From Clostridia bacterium (lineage in GTDB: Bacteria; Bacillota; Clostridia; Oscillospirales; CAG-272), in contig JAFRQK010000020.1 of the NCBI GenBank assembly GCA_017428635.1, forward strand, positions 34,351 to 98,350: a DNA stretch of 64,000 nucleotides. Reading direction: 5' to 3'. Within the stretch, counting starts at the first letter, position 1. Each line of letters starts with the position of its first letter. This document shows, one piece after another, positions 1 to 7,148 of this stretch. The translations under genes were made by a program, and so were the position numbers. Under the pieces are notes generated by a model. It was not told where the DNA came from, made no database searches, and was given only the letters and a program-made list of their open reading frames with translations.

Positions 1-123
1 CTGATCCTTTCTCGGCTCGACGTCCGAGATCCTGAGTTTTGTCGCCGCGTCGGCGTTCTGCTCTATCGAATTGTCGCTGAAGATCGCGTCAAGCCCTCTT
101 CCGAGCCCTCTGTTCTTAGCCAT
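1..123 (-). CDS. parB: Chromosome partitioning protein ParB/Spo0J, N-terminal part only
   Basis: The reverse strand starts with ATG at 123 and reads MAKNRGLGRGLDAIFSD, the usual opening of chromosomal ParB, continuing towards the segment that leads into the CTP-binding domain. The gene runs off the left edge, so only about 41 residues are visible. ParB loads at parS and spreads as a CTP-dependent clamp, working with the ParA ATPase encoded just upstream on the same strand. A perfect parS lies 1.1 kb away. The 146-nt gap to parA contains a 10-bp hairpin. Confidence 0.9.
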   Translation of the reverse strand, partial: MAKNRGLGRGLDAIFSDNSIEQNADAATKLRISDVEPRKDQ

Positions 124-211
124 AGAGCGGTTCCTTTCTTTTTTTATCTCTTAATTTATTATTTTCTTCATTATTTATTTCTTGTTATCGATTTACCGCG
201 TGCGGTTTTGC

Positions 212-234
212 CGCATTCGGTAAAACCGAATGCG
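212..234. other. Perfect 10-bp hairpin between parA and parB
   Basis: The arms CGCATTCGGT (212-221) and ACCGAATGCG (225-234) pair perfectly around an AAA loop. No long T-run follows on the coding (reverse) strand, so it is more likely an mRNA stem affecting stability or the parA/parB ratio than a strong terminator. This role is inferred. Confidence 0.5.
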
Positions 235-269
235 AGAAATCGCAACACGGTGAAGTGCGGCGCCGCCCG

Positions 270-1043
270 TCAGACGGGACACCTCTTCATCAGTTCCTCC
301 GCGGCCTCCATGTACGCGCGCGCCCCTTTGGAATAGCGATCGTGGTGATTTATCGGCGTTCCGAATCCGGGCGCCTCGGAAAGCGTCACGTTTCGCGGTA
401 TTACGACGGAAAACAGCTTGTCGGCGTAGTATTTTTTTATCTCCGCCAGCACCTGCGCCGAGAGGTTGAGCCGTCCGTTATACATCGTAATGAGTATTCC
501 GGCGACGGTGAGGCGCGGGTTATAAAGCTGCTTTACCTTCTTTATTGAGATCATCAGCTGCGTCAGCCCCTCGAGCGCGTAATACTCGCACTGCATGGGG
601 ATCACAACGGAATCCGCGGCGGTCAGAGCGTTCACTGTGAGCATGCCGAGCGACGGCGGGCAGTCGATCATCACGTAATCGTAACCCGAGAGTTTCGAGA
701 TGAAATCGGCAAGCCTTCTTTCGCGTCTGTCCTCGGAGATCAGCTCGAATTCTGCTCCCGCGAGTTCTATCGTCGCCGGAACGACTGACAGACGGTCGAA
801 TTTCGTGCCGATAACGCACGTTTCGGGCCCTTCGCCGTCAGTCAGAGCGTTATAAGTCGTGTGACGGAGCGTTTTTTTGTTGATCCCGAGGCCGCTCGTC
901 GTGTTTCCCTGCGGATCGCAGTCGATCATGAGCACCCGTTTTCCGAGTTCGGCGACCGAAGATGCGAGACTTACGGCCGAGGTCGTTTTGCCCACGCCGC
1001 CCTTCTGATTGGCGAACGCGATAACGTACGGAGAGCCGTTCAT
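270..1043 (-). CDS. parA: Chromosome partitioning ATPase ParA/Soj
   Basis: This 257-aa protein has the deviant Walker A of the ParA/MinD family (KGGVGKTT, residues 14-21), the second conserved segment VLMIDCDPQGN and the Walker B-like MIDCPPSLG. The length and the lack of an N-terminal HTH fit a chromosomal Soj rather than a plasmid ParA. It would bind ATP, dimerise on DNA and be stimulated by ParB to move origins apart, and in Bacillus it also affects DnaA activity. The ATG at 1043 is preceded by an AAAGGA-type ribosome site. It is co-oriented with parB and has a good promoter at 1103-1131. Confidence 0.95.
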   Translation of the reverse strand: MNGSPYVIAFANQKGGVGKTTSAVSLASSVAELGKRVLMIDCDPQGNTTSGLGINKKTLRHTTYNALTDGEGPETCVIGTKFDRLSVVPATIELAGAEFELISEDRRERRLADFISKLSGYDYVMIDCPPSLGMLTVNALTAADSVVIPMQCEYYALEGLTQLMISIKKVKQLYNPRLTVAGILITMYNGRLNLSAQVLAEIKKYYADKLFSVVIPRNVTLSEAPGFGTPINHHDRYSKGARAYMEAAEELMKRCPV

Positions 1044-1102
1044 TTGCTGTCACGTCCTTTCCCGCCGTCCCGCGCCGGAGCGCGAAACGTCCCTTTTTAA
1101 CT

Positions 1103-1131
1103 ATTTTACCACCATTCGCACGTTCGTTCAA
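1103..1131 (-). promoter_or_regulatory. Sigma-A type promoter for parA-parB
   Basis: On the reverse strand TTGAAC (1126-1131) and TAAAAT (1103-1108) are separated by exactly 17 nt and lie about 60 nt upstream of the parA start codon. Confidence 0.65.
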
Positions 1132-1180
1132 CGGGTTTTCAAAAGTTTACCGCTTTTTAATATATATAAAAAAGGAACGA

Positions 1181-1209
1181 AAAAGCCCCCGGATCCATCG
1201 TCCGGAGGC
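1181..1209 (-). terminator. Rho-independent terminator after the Noc/ParB-like gene
   Basis: Read on the reverse strand, GCCTCCGGA and TCCGGGGGC form a stem with one mismatch, followed by a short T-run. It lies about 30 nt downstream of the ParB-like gene, beyond the parS site. Confidence 0.6.
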
Positions 1210-1222
1210 AAAAAAGCGAAAA

Positions 1223-1238
1223 TGTTTCACGTGAAACA
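1223..1238. promoter_or_regulatory. parS centromere site
   Basis: The sequence TGTTTCACGTGAAACA is a perfect 16-bp palindrome and matches the Bacillus/clostridial parS consensus (TGTTNCACGTGAAACA) at every position. It starts one base beyond the stop codon of the ParB-like gene and lies between that gene and parA. It is the expected loading site for the ParB encoded at the left edge, and it marks this region as origin-proximal. Confidence 0.95.
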
Positions 1239-1239
1239 T

Positions 1240-1902
1240 TTATTCAGAGCCCGTTTTGACCGTTATCGTGATGACGACTCCGCCGTCGGCGCGCGTTCGC
1301 GTCGACGAAACGTCGAATCCGCACGACCTGACCGATTCGACCGCGTGGTCGATCGAGTTATAGAAAATGCGCATGTCGCGCAGAAGAAGACGTCTTTTGA
1401 ATTCCGCCTCGAACTTCCCCGTCCCGGGTCTGTCTCCGTCGGACGTCCGCTCGGCAGGGAGAGGAAGCGGGTCGCCCGAGCAGAGGAGCGTCTCGACGTA
1501 TTCCTCGGCGGAGGCGACGTTCATTTTTCTTTTTATCATCTCGCGCAGAGCGGCAGATCTTCTTTCGCGGTCCGTAAGGCGGAGAGCGGCGCGCGCGTGG
1601 CGTTCGGTGAGGGAGGAGGCGAGGATGAGTTTTCTCTCCTCTTCGGAAAAGCGGAGAAGGCGCAGCTTGTTTGCGACGTACGACTGACTGACCGACAGCC
1701 GTTTTGCGATCTTTTCCTGCGTCAGCCCGCACGATTCGACAAGAGATCTGAGCGCCTCGGCGTCCTCGAACATATTTCGCCCCTCGGGGCGGGAACACGG
1801 GAGAGATGAGACGGGAGGCGGGGACGGCGGGACGGAGGTCGCGGGGACCGGATCGGAAGGGCGCGCTTCGCGCTCGAGGGGCGGGGCGAATAATTCGTTC
1901 AT
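1240..1902 (-). CDS. ParB/Noc-type HTH protein lacking the CTPase domain
   Basis: This 220-aa protein starts at ATG 1902 (AAAGGA ribosome site); a longer in-frame start at 2007 has no support. After a proline/serine-rich N-terminus of about 45 residues comes the ParB-family DNA-binding domain: GLTQEKIAKRLSVSQSYVANKLRLL (about 59-83), followed by LTERHARAAL (about 98-107), the stretch shared by Spo0J and Noc. The N-terminal ParB nuclease-like/CTP-binding domain, with its arginine-rich CTP-binding motif, is absent. Typical ParB and Noc proteins are 280-300 aa. The position next to parA fits a Noc relative, but without CTP clamping it would be a plain DNA-binding protein. The family is fairly certain; the function is not. 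Confidence 0.75.
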   Translation of the reverse strand: MNELFAPPLEREARPSDPVPATSVPPSPPPVSSLPCSRPEGRNMFEDAEALRSLVESCGLTQEKIAKRLSVSQSYVANKLRLLRFSEEERKLILASSLTERHARAALRLTDRERRSAALREMIKRKMNVASAEEYVETLLCSGDPLPLPAERTSDGDRPGTGKFEAEFKRRLLLRDMRIFYNSIDHAVESVRSCGFDVSSTRTRADGGVVITITVKTGSE

Positions 1903-2189
1903 GTCGTTTTCCTTTCGGGTATATCTGCATTGAATATAAGTATACTTTGCCCTCCGCGCAAAAACGGGCGGACGGCGTCGGCGTAAAAGGATTTGTTTTG
2001 GGCTCACGGGTCGCGCGAAGGGACAAAATGTCGCCCGGAAACGACGCGGCGCGGGGCGCGGAACGCCTGTTCACAAATTCGGAAATATATTCATAAAAAG
2101 GACACATTTCGTTAGCAAAATTCATTCGGATAGTGGGAAATGCACAAAAACGACGAAATCCGACGCAAAACGGAGAAGGCGGAAAAGCG

Positions 2190-2400
2190 GCCGTCTGTTT
2201 TCAACATCGGTTTTCAACAGGTCTTTGAAAAAAACGGTGCTAAAAGGGACAATCGCCGTTTTCAGGGGCGAGTTTTCCACAGTTTCAACAGATAAAACTG
2301 TTGAAAACCGGGAACAAGAAAAAAAGCGCCGTTGTTTTCCAAGTGCCTAAATGGAGAAATTAGAATATTTTTCGCTGAAAAATATCAAAAAACAGGACGA
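2190..2400. other. Candidate replication origin (DnaA-box-like cluster and AT-rich segment)
   Basis: The 629-nt gap at 1903-2531 has no credible gene. Within it TTTTCAACA occurs at 2198-2206 and 2211-2219, TTTTCCACA (a match to the DnaA-box consensus TTWTNCACA) at 2273-2281, and the palindrome TTTCAACAG-N6-CTGTTGAAA at 2283-2306. AT-rich DNA follows, with a hairpin at 2365-2385. Genes point away on both sides, and parA and parS are adjacent. Against an origin call: dnaA and dnaN are not next to it, and most repeats differ from a strict DnaA box. Confidence 0.45.
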
Positions 2401-2531
2401 AACGGGAAAAAGCGATTTTTTAACGAAAAAGCGAACAGAGGTTCGAAAAATCGGGCGAAAAAGGGAGAATAATCCGGGAGACCGGGACGTATCTTTTACT
2501 CGGTAAAAAGTATTCTTCGGGGGAAGACGAT

Positions 2532-3863
2532 ATGAAAAAAGAAGCGAAAAGAGCGCTTGCGGCCGCGGCGCTGATCTTATCGCTCGCCGCATGCGCGCGC
2601 AGACCCGAGGGGGACGCGGCCTCCCGGGAGCCGACGGGTGAGGTTTGCACCGAGACCGACGCGCCGCACGCCGTCCCGCAGGGCGGAAAATTTACGGTAG
2701 TCCGTTCGGGAGGCGAACGGCGCGATTCGCTCGAGAGAGCGATCCGACTGCGCGACATGGCGGCGAAAGAAAGGACCGGCGTTACGGTAGTATATGCCGA
2801 CGCGGCTGACGACGGGGCGGCAGAGATCGCGGCCGCCGCGGACTGTCTGTCGGGAGATCACGGATTCGGCGCGGCGGAGGGCTCGTTCTCGCGTCTCTGC
2901 GCGCCGCTTCTGGCAAAGGGCGTTTTGCGCGCCGCGGAGGAGTTCGGCGGCGCGCTCGGAGAGGCGAGCCTCAACCCGACGCTTAAAACGAAAAACGGGA
3001 CGTTTTTCATAACCGGCGCGATCGTTCCCGCCTCTCTGGGGGACGTCTCGTGCATCGCCGTAAATCTTGAGACGGCGCGCCGTTTCAACGTGAGAGTCCC
3101 CGACGCCGGGACGCTGTCCGGTCGGTTCGGGTGGGACGCCTTGACCGCGTCGGCTGCGCTCGTTCCGGACGGGGTCGGGATATACAGATACGGGTCGATC
3201 GACCGATCGCTCGGGGCTGCGATCCTCCTCTCGTCGGGGAACGGGGTCACGAAGGAGGAAGACGGCGTCCCCGGAATAGCCGCGATCGCGGGCGAAGCGA
3301 AAAAAATCCTCGGGCGCGCCGCGGCGGCGTTCGGGGACGGGGCGGTGTGTTTCCGCCCCGACGCGGCGATACCGGAAGGGGAACGCGGGGCCGCCGTCAG
3401 AAGCGCGTTCTCCGACCCCGGGATCCTGTATCTGTTCTGCAAAACGGGCGATATCCCGTCGCTGCGCGAGGCGGGGGACGAAATAAGCGTCGTCCCTTAT
3501 CCCGGGGAAAAGAGCGCCGCGGACAGCGTGCGCGGGACCGCCGGGGTGATCCTGAGGGGCGGAGGAGCGACGGCTCCGGTCCTTTCCGCGCTTGAAGAGA
3601 CGTCGCTGAAATACACGTATCCCGAGGCGATCGACGCATATCTCTCGGGGCGTACGCAATACGATTCCGCTTCCCGCGGCGCGCTTCTGTCCGTTCTCTC
3701 GGGTGCGATCTACGAGCCGTCTTTCGCCTTGGCGGGCGCGGGAGGAGAGGAGCTGAACGAAATGCTCTCGGCCGCCGCCGAGGGAGAGGCGGACGCGCTC
3801 GTCGGCTGGGAACTGAAAGCTGCGATCGCGAATTTAGAGATCGAAAAGATACTCGGCGAATGA
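2532..3863 (+). CDS. Lipoprotein, possible divergent solute-binding protein
   Basis: This 443-aa protein has a lipoprotein signal: KKEAKR, a hydrophobic core and lipobox LSLAAC with Cys21 as the lipidation site. The mature part resembles type-1 extracellular solute-binding proteins in general pattern (an early RLRDMAAKERTGVTVVY segment like the 'ERTGV.V' start of the first lobe, a central FGWDALTASAAL helix, a C-terminal series of short helices). No family motif is clear enough to name a substrate, and no permease is adjacent. It is preceded by GGGGAAG and the AT-rich origin-like region. Function is unassigned beyond an exported, membrane-anchored protein. Confidence 0.6.
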   Translation: MKKEAKRALAAAALILSLAACARRPEGDAASREPTGEVCTETDAPHAVPQGGKFTVVRSGGERRDSLERAIRLRDMAAKERTGVTVVYADAADDGAAEIAAAADCLSGDHGFGAAEGSFSRLCAPLLAKGVLRAAEEFGGALGEASLNPTLKTKNGTFFITGAIVPASLGDVSCIAVNLETARRFNVRVPDAGTLSGRFGWDALTASAALVPDGVGIYRYGSIDRSLGAAILLSSGNGVTKEEDGVPGIAAIAGEAKKILGRAAAAFGDGAVCFRPDAAIPEGERGAAVRSAFSDPGILYLFCKTGDIPSLREAGDEISVVPYPGEKSAADSVRGTAGVILRGGGATAPVLSALEETSLKYTYPEAIDAYLSGRTQYDSASRGALLSVLSGAIYEPSFALAGAGGEELNEMLSAAAEGEADALVGWELKAAIANLEIEKILGE

Positions 3864-3932
3864 AGGCAAGGCGTCTTTTTGAGGCGGCGCGGGAATATAG
3901 TGTAAAGAAGTAAGACCCCGAAGGAGACGAAG

Positions 3933-6653
3933 ATGAACGACGGAATAACGTTCGGAAAAAAGGACGGAAGGGGCGCGCCGGGCCGCCCCGCGCCGCCTCG
4001 CGCGGGAGGACTGACCGAGACCGAGGCGGAGGACTCCCGCCGTCTGTGGGGCAAAAACGAACTGACGAGGAAGAAAAAATCGTCGTTTGCATCCGATTTT
4101 CTGCGGAATCTGTCCGACCCGATAATCAAGATACTTCTTTTCGCCATGGCGGCGAACGCGGCGCTGACCTTCCGGAATATAAACTGGGTCGAGATCGGCG
4201 GGATCGCCTTTACCGTGCTGACCGCGACGCTCGTATCAACGGCGTCGGAACACTCGTCGTCCGCCGCGTTCGAAAAGCTCGAGCGGGGGACGAAAACGGC
4301 GGAATTCACGGTGATCCGGGGCGGGAAGGAGCGCCGCGTACAGTCGGGAGAGATCGTCAGGGGCGACCTCGTCGTTCTGTCGGCGGGGCAGATCGCCCCG
4401 TGCGACGGGGTGATCGTCTCCGGGGAGATAAAAGTCGATCAGTCGACGCTGACGGGGGAGGCGAGGCCCGTCCGCAAAAGAGCGGACGCGTCGCCCGAGA
4501 TCCGCCTTTCCGCGGGCGGCGGGGACGCAGCCGATCCGTCGTGCGTGCTCGCGGGTTCGAGCGTCGTTTACGGCGAGTGCCGCGCCGTCGCCTCCGCCGT
4601 CGGAGACTCGACGGCTTACGGGAAGATCGCCTCCGAACTTCAGGCGCGGGAGGAGCCGAGCCCGCTCAGGGAGAGGCTCAAAAAGCTCGCAGTCTCTATC
4701 AGCAAAATAGGGTACGTCGCGGCGGCGGTCGTCGCTCTGGCGTACCTTTTCAACGAATTCGTCATCGGCTCCGGTTTCGATCCCGCCGTCATGCGCGGCC
4801 GCGTTTCCGATCCGCGCTTTTTGACCTCGACGCTTCTGCGCGCGCTCACGGTCGCGGTCTCCGTCGTCGTCGTCGCCGTCCCGGAGGGACTTCCCATGAT
4901 GATCACGGTCGTTCTGTCCGCGAACATGAAAAAGATGATGAAAAACGGGGTGATCGTGAAGAAACTCGTCGGGATCGAGACGGCGGGGAACATGAGCCTT
5001 CTCTTTACGGATAAAACAGGGACGCTGACGACGGGAAGAATGACGGCGCAGCGCGTGCTGACGGGCGACGGGGAGTTTTCGCCCGGCGAGATAAAAAGAA
5101 GGGCGGGCGTCTTCCGGCTGATCTGCGCCGCGGCGTCGTTCTGCTCTCCGAAGGAGGGCAAAAACGCGACGGGACGCGCGGCGGACGCCGTGGCGGGTTC
5201 TTCGCGTCCTTCCGGGATGAGGGGGATCTCGCGGATCCCGTTCGATTCCGCCCGCAAATACGCGGCGGCGCTCGTCTTTGACGAGAAAGCGGGAGAGAAC
5301 AGGACGATCGTCCGCGGCGCGCCGGAACTCATCGTTCCGAGATGCTCGGATTTCACCGCGGCGGACGGCGCGTCCGTTCCCCTGCGGGGGAAGGCCGCAT
5401 CGGCTATCGGGGCGCGTATCTCGGAGGAGGAGGGAGACGCGGTCCGCGTCCTCGCTCAGGCGTCGGGACCCGCGGAAGCGTATGAAAAACTCGCCCGCGG
5501 GGAGATCCCCGACGGGCTCTGCTTTACGTGCGCGTTTTTCATAAGGGACGAGGTGCGGAAAACGGTCCGCGCGTCGGCGGACGAATGCCGCGGCGCGGGG
5601 ATCCGCGTGATAATGATAACGGGGGACGGCAAAAACACCGCCTGCGCGGTCGCCGGGGCGGCGGGGATCCTGCCGGGCAGGCGAAAGGACGACGGGGCGG
5701 TCCTGTCCTCGGAGCAGATCGGCGCGATGAGCGACGCGCAGCTCGCCGAGGCGCTCTCGCGCGTCTCTGTCATCTACCGCGTCACGCCCGCCGACAAGAG
5801 CCGTCTCGTCAGAGCGGCGCGCCTCGCCGGTCACGTCGTCGGGATGACGGGCGACGGAGTGAACGACGCCCCCGCGCTCCGTGCGGCGGACGTCGGATTT
5901 GCGATGGGAAGCGGCTCGGAGGTCGCCAAGGAGGCGGGCGACGTCGTGATCTCGGACGACGATTTTTCATCGATCACCCGCGCGGTGCTCTACGGGAGGA
6001 CGATCTTCGAGAGCATCCGCAAATTCATAACGTTCCAGCTTATAATGAACCTGTGCGCGGTCGGCGTCTCCGTGATCGGGCCGCTGATCGGCATAAAGAC
6101 GCCGATCACGATCCCGCAGATGCTGTGGATCAATATAATAATGGACACGCTCGGCTCCCTCGCGTTCGCGGGCGAGGCGCCCCGGGCGTCGTTCATGAAG
6201 CGCGCGCCACGCCGGCGCGAGGAGCCGATCCTCTCGCGCGACACCGTTAAAACGATCGTCTCGCGCGGCCTTTACTCGCTCGGGTTTTTCGTCTGGTTTC
6301 TGACGTCGCACTTCGTCAGAGAGCGGTTCGGGGACGGGGAAGGCGGCGGGGAATTTCTGACCGCATTTTTCGCGCTCTTCGTCTTTTTCGGGATCGCGAA
6401 CGCGATGATCGCGCGGTGCGAGCGGGCGAATATTTTAGCGGGGCTTCTCGGCAACGCGCCGTTCGTCTTCATCATGGCGCTCGTCGCGGCGGTCCAGCTG
6501 CTTCTGATCGCGTTCGGCGGCGAGGCGTTCAGAACGGTCCCGCTTTCGCGCGGCGATCTCTTGCTTACCGCCGCCTTCGCCCTCACCGTCTTCCCCGCCG
6601 ATCTGTTCTTCAAACTGTTCCGTATGCGCCTAAGGCGCAAAAATACGGCGTAA
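3933..6653 (+). CDS. P-type Ca2+-transporting ATPase (PMCA-type, P2B)
   Basis: This 906-aa protein has the complete P-type layout: cation ATPase N-terminus, actuator motif LTGEA (about 172-176, where TGES is usual), the M4 motif PEGLP (317-321), the phosphorylation site DKTGTLT (Asp360), the hinge TGDGVNDAP (639-647) and four further C-terminal helices. M6 reads LWINIIMDTLGSLAFAGE; the N-x3-D and the 'MDTLxSLA' pattern are typical of plasma-membrane-type calcium pumps. It should export Ca2+ from the cytoplasm using ATP. The stop codon lies inside a repeat hairpin (6643-6660), so the 3' end of the gene has been absorbed into a repeat array. Confidence 0.92.
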   Translation: MNDGITFGKKDGRGAPGRPAPPRAGGLTETEAEDSRRLWGKNELTRKKKSSFASDFLRNLSDPIIKILLFAMAANAALTFRNINWVEIGGIAFTVLTATLVSTASEHSSSAAFEKLERGTKTAEFTVIRGGKERRVQSGEIVRGDLVVLSAGQIAPCDGVIVSGEIKVDQSTLTGEARPVRKRADASPEIRLSAGGGDAADPSCVLAGSSVVYGECRAVASAVGDSTAYGKIASELQAREEPSPLRERLKKLAVSISKIGYVAAAVVALAYLFNEFVIGSGFDPAVMRGRVSDPRFLTSTLLRALTVAVSVVVVAVPEGLPMMITVVLSANMKKMMKNGVIVKKLVGIETAGNMSLLFTDKTGTLTTGRMTAQRVLTGDGEFSPGEIKRRAGVFRLICAAASFCSPKEGKNATGRAADAVAGSSRPSGMRGISRIPFDSARKYAAALVFDEKAGENRTIVRGAPELIVPRCSDFTAADGASVPLRGKAASAIGARISEEEGDAVRVLAQASGPAEAYEKLARGEIPDGLCFTCAFFIRDEVRKTVRASADECRGAGIRVIMITGDGKNTACAVAGAAGILPGRRKDDGAVLSSEQIGAMSDAQLAEALSRVSVIYRVTPADKSRLVRAARLAGHVVGMTGDGVNDAPALRAADVGFAMGSGSEVAKEAGDVVISDDDFSSITRAVLYGRTIFESIRKFITFQLIMNLCAVGVSVIGPLIGIKTPITIPQMLWINIIMDTLGSLAFAGEAPRASFMKRAPRRREEPILSRDTVKTIVSRGLYSLGFFVWFLTSHFVRERFGDGEGGGEFLTAFFALFVFFGIANAMIARCERANILAGLLGNAPFVFIMALVAAVQLLLIAFGGEAFRTVPLSRGDLLLTAAFALTVFPADLFFKLFRMRLRRKNTA

Positions 6654-6728
6654 GCCGTATATCATACCGCGCGGAGCGCGGTATATCATTCGCCGTCAGG
6701 CGAATTTCATGTCCGCCAGGATATTTCA
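6623..6728. repeat. Array of short hairpins separated by ATATCAT/ATTTCAT
   Basis: Successive small palindromes (TGCGCC-TAA-GGCGCA, ATACGGC-GTAA-GCCGTAT, ACCGCGC-GGA-GCGCGGT, TCGCC-GTCA-GGCGA, TCC-GCCA-GGA) are joined by nearly identical linkers ATCAT, ATATCAT, ATTTCAT and ATATTTCAT. The first two overlap the 3' end and stop codon of the calcium pump gene. Each unit has a different stem but the same linker, so the array grew by changing or exchanging hairpins rather than by simple duplication. Confidence 0.75.
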
Positions 6729-6758
6729 TTTTGTGTGCCTCTCAGCGAAAGGTCTAAG

Positions 6759-6926
6759 GTAGGGAGTGATCATCGTGTTCCGCGTTCCGTACAACACTAG
6801 GGATCGCTCCCTACGGGATAGACGGTTTCTTCATCAATCCCGCCGTAGGAAGGGATCCCTTTGATGCCTCCGTGAATGAAATCCGGTATCTGTATCTATT
6901 TCTGTAGGGATGCCTCTCAGGCATCC
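6759..6926. repeat. REP-like imperfect palindromes
   Basis: GTAGGGAG (6759-6766) pairs with CTCCCTAC (6807-6814), and GGATGCCT (6908-6915) pairs with AGGCATCC (6919-6926). The words 'tagggatcgctccctacggg' and 'tgtagggatgcctctcaggcatcc' resemble the hairpin at 9006-9024, which is again next to 'ccctacggg'. No open reading frame is credible here. These are probably intergenic REP-type repeats. Confidence 0.6.
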
Positions 6927-6937
6927 GCGCCTTGCTA

Positions 6938-6966
6938 TTGATTTTTATCGCGCGATATGCTAAACT
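6938..6966 (+). promoter_or_regulatory. Sigma-A type promoter for the ligase-like gene
   Basis: TTGATT (6938-6943) and TAAACT (6961-6966) are spaced by 17 nt. Transcription would begin near 6973 and give a leader of about 175 nt, which contains the structured element described next. Confidence 0.6.
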
Positions 6967-6972
6967 GAAACC

Positions 6973-7129
6973 GCGACACAATTGCATATTGTTTTTTCAT
7001 CGAACAAGCGCTTTTTTCTCGGTAAAAATGCGCTCTCCTTGTTTTGCACTTGTTCGGTGTCAAAGCAATTGTGTCGCAGCAATCGGAGTTGTGCATTTTT
7101 CGTGCGCAGTTTCGGCTGCGCACTTTTTT
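6973..7129 (+). promoter_or_regulatory. Structured leader ending in a terminator-like hairpin
   Basis: GCGACACAATTGC (6973-6985) pairs perfectly with GCAATTGTGTCGC (7065-7077). Nested inside, GAACAAG (7002-7008) pairs with CTTGTTC (7049-7055), with a further inner stem. Next, GTGCGCAG (7102-7109) and CTGCGCAC (7116-7123) plus six T form a textbook intrinsic terminator ending 19 nt before the start codon at 7149. Promoter, folded domain, terminator and gene in this order suggest attenuation. I do not recognise a known riboswitch class. Confidence 0.55.
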
Positions 7130-7148
7130 ATTGTGAGGAAAGCGAAAA

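Noticed and set aside
2347-2758. Minus-strand frames of 81 and 112 aa in the origin-like gap
   Set aside because: They overlap the start of the lipoprotein gene, have biased composition and lack ribosome sites.
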